The notes under the pieces were generated by a model. It did no database searches. It was given only the letters and a program-made list of their open reading frames with translations, and was not told the DNA's origin. Below, piece after piece: positions 49,032 to 57,731 of a stretch of 64,000 nucleotides of DNA (position 1 is the first letter of the stretch; each line of letters opens with the position of its first letter). The stretch is from an uncultured Oscillibacter sp. (GTDB lineage: Bacteria > Bacillota > Clostridia > Oscillospirales > Oscillospiraceae). The position numbers and the translations under genes were made by a program. The stretch covers positions 1 through 64,000 of the forward strand of contig CAJKKQ010000007.1 in the NCBI GenBank assembly GCA_905200545.1, given 5' to 3'.

Positions 49032-50381
49032 TCAGATCAGGCCCTGAGCCAGCATAACGCCGGCAACTTTCAGGAAGCCTGCAATGTTCGCGCCCACCAC
49101 CAGGTCGCCGGGGACGCCGCATTCCACAGAGGCATCGTAGATGTTGTGGAAGATATTGGTCATAATGGTCTTGAGCTTGCTGTCCACTTCCTCGAAGGTC
49201 CAGGAGAAGCGCATGCTGTTCTGGCTCATCTCCAGACCGCTGGTGGCCACGCCGCCGGCGTTGGCCGCCTTGGCGGGAGCAAACAGCAACCCGGCGTCCT
49301 GGAACACCCGGATGGCCTCGGGACGGCAGGGCATGTTGGCGCCCTCTGCCACAGCGATGCAGCCGTTCTTCACGATGGTCTGGGCCATATCGCCATCGAT
49401 CTCGTTCTGTGTGGCACAGGGCAGAGCCACGTCGCAGGGGATGGTCCAGATTCCCCGGAAGCCCTCGTGATACACACTGCCGGGAACACGCTCCGCATAT
49501 TCCTTGATGCGGCCGCGGTGGCCCAGCTTGATGTCCTTCACCACATCCAGCCGGATGCCGTGGGGATCATGGATATAGCCGTTAGAGTCGCTGAGGGCCA
49601 CCACCTTGGCGCCCAGCTGCATGGCCTTCTCCGTGGCGAAGATGGCCACATTGCCGGAGCCGGAGATCACCACGGTCTTGCCGGCCAGGCTGTCGCCCTT
49701 CATGCACTTGAGCATCTCCTCAGTCAGGTAGCAAAGGCCGTAACCGGTGGCCTCAGTCCGGGCCAGGGAGCCGCCGAAGGCCAGGCCCTTGCCGGTGAGG
49801 ACGCCGGCGTCATAGCTGCCGCGGATCCGGCGGTACTGACCGAACAGGAAACCGATTTCCCGGGCGCCCACGCCGATGTCACCGGCGGGCACATCCACGA
49901 ACTGGCCGATGTGGCGGTTGAGCTCCGTCATGAAGCTCTGGCAAAAACGCATGACCTCGTCGTCGCTGCGGCCCTTGGGGTCGAAGTCGGCGCCGCCCTT
50001 GGCGCCGCCCATGGGCAGGCCGGTCAGGCTGTTTTTGAGAATCTGCTCAAAGCCCAGGAATTTCAGAATAGACAGGTTTACCGTGGGATGGAACCGCAGG
50101 CCGCCCTTATAGGGGCCGATGGCGGAACTGAACTGGATGCGGTAGCCGCGGTTGATATGTACATGGCCCTCATCATCCATCCAGGGCACCCGGAAGGAAA
50201 TCATGCGCTCCGGCTCCACAAAGGCTTCGATGATACCGTGCTGCTCGTACTCGGGGTGCTTGTCAACGATCAGATCCAGGCTTTCCAGCACTTCCAGAAC
50301 CGCCTGATGGAATTCCCGCTGGTCGGGATCCCGGGTAACTACCTGGGAGTAGACCCGCTGCAGATATTCGCTTTTTAACAT
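49032..50381 (-). CDS. gdhA: NADP-type glutamate dehydrogenase
   Basis: 449 residues, the small hexameric type. Reductive amination of 2-oxoglutarate with ammonia. The active site is visible: IGPYKGGLRFHPTVN, LPMGGAKGGADFDPKGRSD with the catalytic Lys, and PAGDIGVGAREIGFLFG. The Rossmann motif is VVISGSGNVAIFATEKA, followed by LSDSNG, which resembles NADPH-type enzymes more than NAD types. I use ATG 50381 (MLKSEYLQRVYSQV) with GAGGGA 7 nt upstream. The glutamate it makes feeds the aminotransferases in the window. No clear promoter was found in the 146 nt between its start and the hairpin. Confidence 0.95.
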   Translation of the reverse strand: MLKSEYLQRVYSQVVTRDPDQREFHQAVLEVLESLDLIVDKHPEYEQHGIIEAFVEPERMISFRVPWMDDEGHVHINRGYRIQFSSAIGPYKGGLRFHPTVNLSILKFLGFEQILKNSLTGLPMGGAKGGADFDPKGRSDDEVMRFCQSFMTELNRHIGQFVDVPAGDIGVGAREIGFLFGQYRRIRGSYDAGVLTGKGLAFGGSLARTEATGYGLCYLTEEMLKCMKGDSLAGKTVVISGSGNVAIFATEKAMQLGAKVVALSDSNGYIHDPHGIRLDVVKDIKLGHRGRIKEYAERVPGSVYHEGFRGIWTIPCDVALPCATQNEIDGDMAQTIVKNGCIAVAEGANMPCRPEAIRVFQDAGLLFAPAKAANAGGVATSGLEMSQNSMRFSWTFEEVDSKLKTIMTNIFHNIYDASVECGVPGDLVVGANIAGFLKVAGVMLAQGLI

Positions 50382-50527
50382 ACCAGTATCCCTCATTTCC
50401 AATTTGGTTTCCCAGAAACCTTTTACACAGTATAATAAGGATACCGAACTTCACTGCTTTAGCGCAATGTTAAATCTTTCCCAAATTCGCCCCACAAAGA
50501 CATTCGTTTTCGTGTAGAAATCACAAA

Positions 50528-50566
50528 CAGCCGGTAAAATGCAGGTTTTCCACATTTTACCGGCTG
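50528..50566. terminator. Terminator of the TIGR04255 gene
   Basis: CAGCCGGTAAAATG / CATTTTACCGGCTG 14-bp stem. It stands between two leftward genes; on the minus strand TTTGTG follows. Confidence 0.7.
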
Positions 50567-50590
50567 CTTTATGCAGGAAATTATGCGTAA

Positions 50591-51385
50591 TTATACGGGA
50601 TCCAGGGCTTCCCGCAGGGTATCCGTAATGGCTCCCTCAAACACCCGGTCCGCGTGGCCGTGGAGGGTTTCCAGGGCGCCTGCCGCCAGGGTGCAGGGGG
50701 TGTTTCCGCCCATGGACAGATCCATGTCCAGGATAAACTTAACTTCCGGATCCTGAGGCGCGTCAGGCCGGTTGCTCTTAATCCGGCCGGGACCGGCGTG
50801 GATCTTGGCCTGGCAGCTGGAATCCAGCTTGATCTGCAGATCACAGCCCAGGTTCAAAACCTGATCTTCCCGCACATCCGGCTCCCTTAAAGGCCCCACG
50901 TAGGCGGGAGCAATGAGTTCCGACCAGGGGGTACCCTCCAGATTCAGCGCCTGCCTGGAAAAGAGATTCACATACCGCAGTCCCACCCGCTGGAAAAAGG
51001 CGGGCTTATAAAGCCGGATGAACTCCGCCAGGGGGCGGTCCAGCTGGCGGGCAAATTCCTCCCAGCCGGGATAGCCCAGTGTGGACAGGGCAATGAAGTT
51101 TTCCGTCAGGTTCAGCTTCCACTGCCCATCGGCGGAGAGAAAGTGATAGTTGGTGATGGGAGCTTGCTGCTCCACCCGGGGAGAGGGGCCACCCAGTCCG
51201 GTGACTTTTGGGGCGGGCTGATCCTGCCGGCGGGCGTACTGGGGGAACTGATCCCGGATCGCCTCCTGAAAGTCGGCGGGCTCCACATTGTTGATGGAGA
51301 GAATGGTAGGGAAACGCAGCTGGCAGATGACCTCACGGGCCGGTGCAGCGCGGTAATGGATTCTGGGTCGCTGATCAAAGAGCAT
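50591..51385 (-). CDS. TIGR04255-family protein
   Basis: 264 residues, function unknown. It fits the sporadically distributed TIGR04255 family: APAREVICQLRFPTILSIN near the N-terminus, FQEAIRDQFPQY, the mid VGLRYVNLF block and the FILDMDLSM strand near the end. No catalytic motif or membrane helix is visible. Family members occur singly in scattered bacteria, which suggests horizontal movement. Here it lies between gdhA and a wall hydrolase on the same strand, with hairpins on both sides, so it is probably transcribed alone. Confidence 0.78.
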   Translation of the reverse strand: MLFDQRPRIHYRAAPAREVICQLRFPTILSINNVEPADFQEAIRDQFPQYARRQDQPAPKVTGLGGPSPRVEQQAPITNYHFLSADGQWKLNLTENFIALSTLGYPGWEEFARQLDRPLAEFIRLYKPAFFQRVGLRYVNLFSRQALNLEGTPWSELIAPAYVGPLREPDVREDQVLNLGCDLQIKLDSSCQAKIHAGPGRIKSNRPDAPQDPEVKFILDMDLSMGGNTPCTLAAGALETLHGHADRVFEGAITDTLREALDPV

Positions 51386-51429
51386 GGGTAGGACTCCTTT
51401 ATCTTCAGATGCACGGCTTGCACCGTGCG

Positions 51430-51452
51430 AATAAACCGCGAAACGGTTTATT
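51430..51452. repeat. Inverted repeat upstream of the TIGR04255 gene
   Basis: AATAAACCG-CGAAA-CGGTTTATT, perfect 9-bp arms, beside a second small hairpin (GCACGG/CCGTGC, 51411-51428). It may end the wall-hydrolase transcript or serve as an operator. Confidence 0.5.
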
Positions 51453-51502
51453 CCGTATCCATTATTGTAACTGCTGGCCTGGGAAAAGTCAAATTCCCTG
51501 GT

Positions 51503-52294
51503 TTACAGATAGAAGCGGTGACCGCCGATGGTGGTGTAATAGACCCGGTTGGCGGTGATCCAGGCTCCTTGGGAAAGGGCGGGGGCGTAAAAGTATAAAG
51601 ATTCACCCACCGGCTTTACACCATTCAAAGCCTGCCGGGCAGCATCCAGGGATTTTTCCGAAGGTGTGTTGAAGATGGCACCGTTGGCAGTGGGCTGAAA
51701 CTGCACGCCGTTTACCCGGTCAAAAATTACCCCGGGGATTGTGGAGGGGAAGTCTGTGCTCTCCACCCGATTCATTACCACATTGCCCACGGCCGTTTTG
51801 CCGGTGAGGGGCTCACCCTGTGCCTCGGCGTGGATGATGCGGCTGAGCCAGTAGAGATCCGAGGCGTCATGCTCCGCCCCCGGGGAGGTGACAGCCGCGC
51901 CGCTCATGTAGCGGTCCCAGGCCACCTGGCCGCCCAGGGCGGTGATGACAATGCGCAGGGGGATGTACGTCCGGCCGTTTTCCACCCAGACCTTCCCGGT
52001 ATAAGATTTGCCCCGGATGGTGACGGTATCCGCTGCCGGATCGGCCCGGAGGGAGGTGGAGCCGGAGACCGCCGCCGCCTCTCCGGCGCCGGAGTCCCAC
52101 CAGATGCTCCAATCCCCCAGGGACTCCAAAAAGGTGCGCATAGGGACATAGGTGACGCCACGCTCCAGGTAGGAGACTGCCTGGAGCCGTTCCCCGTCGA
52201 TTTGAACGGGGACAGTGGTTCTGGCGGCTTGGGCAGGCATTGTACACGCAAGCAGGGCGGCGGACAACAGTCCGCATAGGATTCGCTTTTTCAT
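51503..52294 (-). CDS. Secreted SleB/CwlJ-type cell-wall hydrolase with copper-amine-oxidase-like domain
   Basis: 263 residues from ATG 52294 with GAGAGGA upstream. Signal peptide ending near AQAARTT. Residues ~25-125 are a CuAO N1-like domain (VTYVPMRTFLESLGDWSIWW ... GRTYIPLRIVITALGG), common on secreted clostridial wall proteins. The C-terminal ~120 residues are a SleB/CwlJ-type lytic domain (LYWLSRIIHAEAQGEPLTGK, then TAVGNVVMNRVES with the catalytic Glu). SleB-type enzymes degrade spore cortex in germination, but similar domains also act on vegetative wall. Divergent from padR, with the PadR operators in between. Confidence 0.9.
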   Translation of the reverse strand: MKKRILCGLLSAALLACTMPAQAARTTVPVQIDGERLQAVSYLERGVTYVPMRTFLESLGDWSIWWDSGAGEAAAVSGSTSLRADPAADTVTIRGKSYTGKVWVENGRTYIPLRIVITALGGQVAWDRYMSGAAVTSPGAEHDASDLYWLSRIIHAEAQGEPLTGKTAVGNVVMNRVESTDFPSTIPGVIFDRVNGVQFQPTANGAIFNTPSEKSLDAARQALNGVKPVGESLYFYAPALSQGAWITANRVYYTTIGGHRFYL

Positions 52295-52405
52295 GTAATT
52301 CGTCCTCTCTTGTGAAGTGTCACAAAAAATAATACAGAAAACCGGCAAAAGAGACAACCCACAAAACCTGTCAGCAGAGGAAACTGCTGCTTTGGAAGAA
52401 AGTGC

Positions 52406-52434
52406 TTGACAATATCGAGACACGATATTACTCT
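52406..52434 (+). promoter_or_regulatory. Promoter of the padR-DUF2812 operon
   Basis: TTGACA at 52406-52411, 17-nt spacer, TACTCT at 52429-52434. Perfect -35, weak -10; the spacer is occupied by one arm of the operator. Confidence 0.6.
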
Positions 52435-52464
52435 GTAATCAGAGAATATCGTGTCTCGATATTG
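52410..52464. promoter_or_regulatory. Paired PadR operators, 20-bp perfect inverted repeat
   Basis: CAATATCGAGACACGATATT (52410-52429), 15-nt spacer, AATATCGTGTCTCGATATTG (52445-52464). The arms are perfect reverse complements, and each arm is itself a near-dyad ATATCG-N5-CGATAT. One site fills the promoter spacer, the other ends at the Shine-Dalgarno of padR. Confidence 0.8.
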
Positions 52465-52477
52465 GGAGGTGAAGGCC

Positions 52478-52789
52478 GTGGCCAAGGAGCCGCTGAAGGT
52501 GCTGACGGAGAGCATGTTTTACGTGCTGCTTTCTCTGCTGCATCAGGAGCGATGCGGCGCGGAAATCGTGCAGTACGTGGATGATACCACGGTGGGCCGG
52601 GTACCTCTGGGCCCAGGGACCCTATATACGATCCTGGCCAAGTTCCAGGAGGAAGGACTCATTGTGGAAACAGCAGTGGAGGGCCGCAAGCGCACCTACG
52701 CCATCACGGACCGGGGCCGGGCCCTGTTCCGGCAGGAACTCAGCCGGCTGCGCCTTTGCGTGGCGGATGGCGAACGGGAGGGGGAGTGA
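52478..52789 (+). CDS. PadR-family regulator of the DUF2812 cluster
   Basis: 103 residues from GTG 52478, 7 nt after GGGAGGT. Winged helix of the PadR-s2 type: LTESMFYVLLSLLHQERCG, PLGPGTLYTILAKFQEEGLI and the wing VEGRKRTYAITDRG; short C-terminal dimer helix. PadR proteins of this class repress membrane-protein or stress genes and are often autoregulated. The operator repeat directly in front of the gene fits autoregulation. Four DUF2812 genes follow, the first after 3 nt, so PadR is the likely switch for the whole group. Confidence 0.9.
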   Translation: MAKEPLKVLTESMFYVLLSLLHQERCGAEIVQYVDDTTVGRVPLGPGTLYTILAKFQEEGLIVETAVEGRKRTYAITDRGRALFRQELSRLRLCVADGEREGE

Positions 52790-52792
52790 GGC

Positions 52793-53920
52793 ATGAAAAA
52801 CCGTATTCGGCGTCTGATCCCGGACAATCGCTGGGACATGGGCATGATGGAGAACTGGCTGGAGGATATGGCGGCGGAGGGCTGGCTTCTGGAAAAGTGC
52901 GGCGGACATTTTGCAACCTTTGAGCGCTGGGAGCCCCGGCCCTGCCGGTTCCGGCTGGAACCTCTGGGGGGCCGGAGGCAAGATCAGCAGGAGGCGGCGG
53001 AGGAGCTCTATGCCCAGCTGGGCTGGCGGCGCCTGTGCCCTATGGGAGAGTTTGTGATCCTTTACTGCCTGGATCCGGATGCCCCGGAGCTGCAGACGGA
53101 TCCGGTGGCGGAGAACTGGCTGGTGGAAAAGCTGCTGAAAAGGACCCGGCGGGGGCTGGTGCTCAGCTGGCTGTTTCTGCTGGGTTGCGCAGGGCTGTTT
53201 GCCCTCCGGCTGTTCCGGTCGGAGACCCCGGTGGAGGATCTGGTCCTGGGAACTGACGCGGAGATCGTGTTTGCCGCTGTGCTGCTGCCTTGGCTGGCGT
53301 GGGAGACGGTGCGGGCGCTGGGTGGCTTGCGCCGCATGCGCCGCCAGATGGCGGCGGGATTCCCCCGGACTCACACAGGAGATTGGAAGAAGAACCGCCG
53401 CCGGGCCGCGGTGGGCACCGCGCTCCTGATAATTTTCTATGTCCTTTGGGTGGGATATCCCTTCTGGCAGCTGGGGACTTCCAGCGCGCAGCATGATACG
53501 GAGCCGCCCCGCCTGATGGGCTATCAGCTGGACCCCGCGTTGGATGAGAGCCGGCAAAGCTCGGATGTCCACCTGGAGAATCCCTCGTTTTTATCCCCAA
53601 TCCACAGCGATCTCTGGGAGACCTACAGCGGCAGCGGGGAGCCCCGGGTCCTCAGTGCGTATTACTCGCTGAGATTTTCCGCCCTGGCGGAGCCCCTCTA
53701 CGTTGAGCAGGTGGAACAGGTCCGGGCGGCCTGGCCGGAGGCAGAGTTTACAGAGCCGGAGGTCCCGGGTATGGACTATGTGACATTGGCCCGGACGCAG
53801 TACAATACCTTCCTCATTGCCTGCCGGGGAAAAGCGGTGATCTATGTGGGGGCCTTCGGCGTAAAAGGGGTGGCGGACCATCTGGACGACTACGCCGCTG
53901 TGCTGGCGGAGCTGCAGTAG
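52793..53920 (+). CDS. DUF2812 membrane protein 1
   Basis: 375 residues. Cytoplasmic DUF2812 domain (residues 1-115: NWLEDMAAEGWLLEKCGGHF, then CRFRLEPLGGR, AEELYAQLGWR), three membrane helices (~125-145, ~155-175, ~205-225), and an extracytoplasmic C-terminal domain (~150 residues) ending VIYVGAFGVKG...LDDYAAVLAEL. With three helices the N-terminus and C-terminus face opposite sides. It is the most divergent of the four paralogues. DUF2812 genes are usually next to PadR regulators, and their function is unknown. Confidence 0.85.
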   Translation: MKNRIRRLIPDNRWDMGMMENWLEDMAAEGWLLEKCGGHFATFERWEPRPCRFRLEPLGGRRQDQQEAAEELYAQLGWRRLCPMGEFVILYCLDPDAPELQTDPVAENWLVEKLLKRTRRGLVLSWLFLLGCAGLFALRLFRSETPVEDLVLGTDAEIVFAAVLLPWLAWETVRALGGLRRMRRQMAAGFPRTHTGDWKKNRRRAAVGTALLIIFYVLWVGYPFWQLGTSSAQHDTEPPRLMGYQLDPALDESRQSSDVHLENPSFLSPIHSDLWETYSGSGEPRVLSAYYSLRFSALAEPLYVEQVEQVRAAWPEAEFTEPEVPGMDYVTLARTQYNTFLIACRGKAVIYVGAFGVKGVADHLDDYAAVLAELQ

Positions 53921-53935
53921 AGAGGAGGGGCCTGT

Positions 53936-55075
53936 ATGAACAGCGGAACAAGACTGCACCTGGCGGTATTCCCCTATGATATCCCGGCTGTCCAGGCGTG
54001 GCTGGAGGATCAGACTGCCAAAGGAGAATTCCTCTCGGAGTATACCATTTTGCCGGTATTTGACCGGGGCGAGCCCAAAGCGGTCCGGTACCGGTTGGAG
54101 CCCATGATCCAAAAAGAGAAAGCCCCGGATCAGCACCGGCGGGAGCTGTATGAGGAACTGGGCTGGCAGTACGTCTGCACAATCCGGCAGAGTTTCCACA
54201 TCTGGCGCTGCGACGATCCGGAGACCCCGGAGCTGTTCACGGAGGCGGAGACAGAGGGAGGAGCCTATCACTTCCTGCTGCGGATGGAGCGCAGGGGCTT
54301 TCGCATCTGGGCCATCCTGCTGGCATATATTCTGGCGCTTCTGGCGTGGACGTTCTGTTCCGGGACCTCTTTGCTCCGTGAGGTGGACCACTGGACGCCC
54401 TGGTGGTCTACCCTCCTTGGCTGGGCGGCCGTGGCAGCCGTTGTGCCTGCGGCGGTTTATACGGAGTGGTGCCTGCGGCGGTATATTCGGGCTCTGCGGA
54501 TCGGCGTACCCCAACCCCACCGCAGACCCTACCGGGGGGCCAGGGCACTTTCCACTTTGGTCCTGGCAGTATGGGCGGTGTTCTTCCTGTCCCGGGTGAT
54601 ACTGTTGTTCCAGCCCTCGTCTCATCCCTTTGAGCCCGTGGAGACCTTCGACCAGCCGGTGCCCTATGTGTCCCTGGCGGAGTTGGGAGACCAACCGCCC
54701 TGCCGGGAAGCAGAGGCTCTGCGCATCCAGAACTTTGCCGCCCGGGAATCCTGGTGGAGCAGTGAGGGGGACTTTGACCAGCCGCCCTTTGTCTTGACGA
54801 AGTATTACCGCATGTGGCTGCCCTTCCAGGCGGAGCGGATGGCAGCGGCCTGGGTGGAGCAGTCAGCGGAGTGGGAGGGCCAGCTGGAGATGCTTTCCCA
54901 CCCGGCCCTGGACGGGGCGTGGCTGTTCCGATTCGACGGTGGCGTGCAGCTTCTGCTCCTCCGCAGCGGGGCACAGCTGCTGGAGTTTCAATATGACGGA
55001 AGCCTGGATCTACGCCAAAAGTTGGATGTGTTTGCCGATGCCCTGGAGCGATTTGGAGAGGTGCCGCAGTCATGA
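53936..55075 (+). CDS. DUF2812 membrane protein 2
   Basis: 379 residues. Same plan: DUF2812 (AWLEDQTAKGEFLSEYTILP, VRYRLEPMIQ, RRELYEELGWQYVCTIRQSF), helices at ~120-140, ~155-178 and ~203-225, and an outer domain containing ESWWSSEGDFDQPPFVLTKY and AAAWVEQSAEWEG, ending in FDGGVQLLLLRSGAQLLEFQ. The C-terminal half contains the same strand pattern as copies 3 and 4. GAGAGGAGG lies before the ATG, and it overlaps the next gene by 4 nt. No catalytic residue pattern is evident. Confidence 0.85.
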   Translation: MNSGTRLHLAVFPYDIPAVQAWLEDQTAKGEFLSEYTILPVFDRGEPKAVRYRLEPMIQKEKAPDQHRRELYEELGWQYVCTIRQSFHIWRCDDPETPELFTEAETEGGAYHFLLRMERRGFRIWAILLAYILALLAWTFCSGTSLLREVDHWTPWWSTLLGWAAVAAVVPAAVYTEWCLRRYIRALRIGVPQPHRRPYRGARALSTLVLAVWAVFFLSRVILLFQPSSHPFEPVETFDQPVPYVSLAELGDQPPCREAEALRIQNFAARESWWSSEGDFDQPPFVLTKYYRMWLPFQAERMAAAWVEQSAEWEGQLEMLSHPALDGAWLFRFDGGVQLLLLRSGAQLLEFQYDGSLDLRQKLDVFADALERFGEVPQS

Positions 55076-56277
55076 CGGAAGAACGCTTTGTAAAGGATGC
55101 GCAATATAAAGAACTGCGGCCCGCCAACGTTTATGATGTGGCGGCCAACGAGACCTGGCTGGAGGACATGGCCCGTCAGGGATACCGTCTGGTGGGTATG
55201 ACAGGGTGGAGCGGCGTTTTTGAAAAGGCGGAGCCTTTCACCTGTCGGTACCGGATGCAGCCTCTTTCCAAGAAGGAGAAGCGGCCGCCGGAGGAGATGG
55301 TGGAGGCCTACCGGGAGCTGGGCTGGGAATACGCCGGGACCATCCCGGAGACCTTCCACGTCTGGTGCTGCCAGGACCCCGCCGTCCCGGAGCTGGATAC
55401 GGACCCGGTAGTCCAGGGGATGGGGTACTGGTATCTCCGGCGGAAGATGCGCAAGGACCTCATTTCCAGTGTGTTGCTGCTGGTGGTGCTGGCGGCGCTG
55501 TGCGTGTTTCTTTCCGGGATTACCACGACTCCCTTGCTGGATACCCTGGAGCATTTTGCACCGGGCCAGCTGACCGTGGGGACGCTGGCGGCGATCTTGC
55601 TGGTGGTGCTCATGACCTGCCAGATGCGCAGTATGCGCCGGCTGCTGCGGTTTCTTGATGCCGGGATCCCGCTGGAGCGGCCCCGGCCCTACCGGCACCA
55701 GAAGTGGCTGGCCCGGGCCCTGGCAGCGGTGCTGGGACTGAGCCTCATTCTGCATTTTTTAGGAGCAGTCACCGCCATAGACGGCGGTAGCTTGAAAGAG
55801 GGCTGGGACGCCGGGGACAGCTACCATGACCCGGGACCCGGCGCGGTCTATGTGGACCTTGCAGCACTGGAGGGAGCGGCGGAGACAGAATTCTGGGGCT
55901 GCCGCACCAAGGTCCAGGAGCTGTGTCCCCGGATGTACAGAATCACCCAGCTGTCTCTGGAGAAAGGGGAAAAGACGTCCCGCCAGGTGCTTTCCTCCGT
56001 GGAGACCTCCTACTACCGCCTGTTGACGGAGGGCCTGGCCCGGCAGCTGGCAAAGGAGCTGATCCAGGATCGCCCCGGTTCTATGGGGACCTCTGCCCAT
56101 GAAGCTCTGGTCCCGGTGGAGGGGGCGGCGCTGGATGGCTTCTGGTGGCTGCAAAAGGATGACGGAACCCAGTATGCCGTGGCCCGGCTGGGACGGCAGG
56201 TGCTGCTGGTGGAGTATGAGGGACAAACCGACCTGCGCACCGCCGGGGACTATTTGGCCGGGCTCCTGGAGCGGTAG
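55072..56277 (+). CDS. DUF2812 membrane protein 3
   Basis: 401 residues. DUF2812 (ETWLEDMARQGYRLVGMTGW, CRYRMQPLSKKEK, YRELGWEYAGTIPETFHVW), three membrane helices (~125-147, ~162-182, ~203-225), then an outer domain with VYVDLAALEGAAETEF, LDGFWWLQKDDGTQ and LLVEYEGQTDLRT. The inner loop between helices 2 and 3 (AGIPLERPRPYR) is basic and shared with copy 4. N-terminal YKELRPANVYDVAA is nearly shared with copy 4, so these two are the closest pair. Translationally coupled to copy 2. Confidence 0.85.
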   Translation: MTEERFVKDAQYKELRPANVYDVAANETWLEDMARQGYRLVGMTGWSGVFEKAEPFTCRYRMQPLSKKEKRPPEEMVEAYRELGWEYAGTIPETFHVWCCQDPAVPELDTDPVVQGMGYWYLRRKMRKDLISSVLLLVVLAALCVFLSGITTTPLLDTLEHFAPGQLTVGTLAAILLVVLMTCQMRSMRRLLRFLDAGIPLERPRPYRHQKWLARALAAVLGLSLILHFLGAVTAIDGGSLKEGWDAGDSYHDPGPGAVYVDLAALEGAAETEFWGCRTKVQELCPRMYRITQLSLEKGEKTSRQVLSSVETSYYRLLTEGLARQLAKELIQDRPGSMGTSAHEALVPVEGAALDGFWWLQKDDGTQYAVARLGRQVLLVEYEGQTDLRTAGDYLAGLLER

Positions 56278-56293
56278 AGAGGAGGGATGGGAC

Positions 56294-57487
56294 GTGTCAG
56301 AGCTGCGGAAAAAGCAGGAATATAAGGAACTGCGTCCTGTGGGGACGTATGACGTGGCGGCGCTGGAATCCTGGCTGGAGGAGCGGGCCCGGGAGGGGTA
56401 CCGCCTGATCCGGTTTAAAGGCCTTTATGGCCTCTTCCATTGGGAGGGAGCGGCCCCCTGCCGCTATCGGCTCCAGCCTCTGCTGCGGGAAGAGGGACGG
56501 CCAAAGAGGGAGATGATGGAGACCTATCAGGAGATGGGGTGGGAGTATGTCTGTACCCTGGCAGGGACATTTCACGTCTGGCAGTGCGACGACCCCACCG
56601 CCCCGGAGCTGGATACGGACCCCGTGGTTCAGGGGATGGGGTATGGCTATCTTCGTCGGAAGATGCGCCTCCGCCTGCTGCGCTTGCCGGGAATCCTGCT
56701 TTTGCTTGTGGTGATCTTCCTCTATCCCTGGATTTGGGGCGCCGGAGACACGCCGTTAATCAATCAGCTGCAGCGTGCCCTGCCGGGGGAGTGGATCCTC
56801 TTGGTAATCGTTTTGGGGTACGGGCTCTTTTTGGAAGTGCTGGATGTGCGGCAGATGCGCCGGCTGCTGCGATCCCTGCACGCCGGGATTCCCCTGGAGC
56901 GTCCACGCCCCTGGAAGCTGAAAAAATATGTGACGCAGAGCGTCAAGATCCTGTCGATCGTGATTTATGTGGCAGTTTATTTCCTGCATAGCGGCACTAG
57001 CCTGCGCTTTACCACCCCTGCCATGGAAGAGGGCGGTCAGGCCGTCCTGCCGGAGGTGGTGTATGCGGACCTGCGGGAACTGGACGGTCTGGAAGAGCTG
57101 CGTTCTTTTTCTGCAGAGGGCAAGTCCCTGTGGCCGGCGCCGCAGATGTACTGGACCAATCAGTCGGCTTGCCTGCCGGATGAACGCTGGATATCTGCCA
57201 GCACGGATTATTACTGTATGCGTACGGAGAAGTTGGCGGAGCGGGTCGAAGAGGAGCTTTTGTATACCCTGAAACGGTATGGAAGGGAAGATCGGGTGGC
57301 CCAGATGGAGGTTCCCGGATTGGACGACTTCTGGTGGAGCGCCGGCGGAGGGGATTTTACCGGGGAGAATGGCTTTCAGTTTGTGGTGGCCCGGCGGGGG
57401 AACTGCGTGTTGCTGCTCGGCTATCAAGGACAAACCGACCTGCGCACAGTCAGCGACTATTTTGCCGCGCTTCTGGCGGAAAAGTGA
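56294..57487 (+). CDS. DUF2812 membrane protein 4
   Basis: 397 residues from GTG 56294, after GAGGAGGG. DUF2812 (ESWLEERAREGYRLIRFKGL, CRYRLQPLLREEG, YQEMGWEYVCTLAGTFHVW), helices at ~128-148, ~160-180 and ~206-225, and an outer domain with VVYADLRELDGLEELR, LDDFWWSAGGGDF and LLLGYQGQTDLRT. The block PELDTDPVVQGMGYGYLRRK is almost identical to copy 3. The frame is also open upstream through the end of copy 3, but the ribosome site decides the start. Confidence 0.85.
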   Translation: MSELRKKQEYKELRPVGTYDVAALESWLEERAREGYRLIRFKGLYGLFHWEGAAPCRYRLQPLLREEGRPKREMMETYQEMGWEYVCTLAGTFHVWQCDDPTAPELDTDPVVQGMGYGYLRRKMRLRLLRLPGILLLLVVIFLYPWIWGAGDTPLINQLQRALPGEWILLVIVLGYGLFLEVLDVRQMRRLLRSLHAGIPLERPRPWKLKKYVTQSVKILSIVIYVAVYFLHSGTSLRFTTPAMEEGGQAVLPEVVYADLRELDGLEELRSFSAEGKSLWPAPQMYWTNQSACLPDERWISASTDYYCMRTEKLAERVEEELLYTLKRYGREDRVAQMEVPGLDDFWWSAGGGDFTGENGFQFVVARRGNCVLLLGYQGQTDLRTVSDYFAALLAEK

Positions 57488-57534
57488 GCAAGCCGGCCCC
57501 CTCCTGCGCATAGACTGTCCTAAAGAGGGGAGGG

Positions 57535-57726
57535 ATGGCCGTGGACGCGCTGGAACAGAGCGCTGCCATTGAGGCGCTGGCGCTGTCCATAGCCCGAAGC
57601 CTTTCGGCAGAGGAATTGGCCCGGGCGGCGCTTCTGCTGACCCAGCTGGGAACCACCCTGGGTACCATCTCCGCCCTGCGGGAGCTGGACGAGACGGGTA
57701 CCACCTCTACGGGAGCGGAGACGTGA
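57535..57726 (+). CDS. Small DUF6774-like protein
   Basis: 63 residues, ATG 57535 after GAGGGGAGGG. Two helices: AAIEALALSIARSLSAEELA and LLLTQLGTTLGTISALRELD. The pattern (aliphatic helix, Ser-Ala-Glu-Glu-Leu turn, TQLGxTLxTI) fits the small DUF6774 family of Clostridia as I remember it. Unknown function. It lies 47 nt after DUF2812 protein 4 and before a strong terminator, so it is likely the last gene of the PadR unit. Confidence 0.7.
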   Translation: MAVDALEQSAAIEALALSIARSLSAEELARAALLLTQLGTTLGTISALRELDETGTTSTGAET

Positions 57727-57731
57727 TAGGG

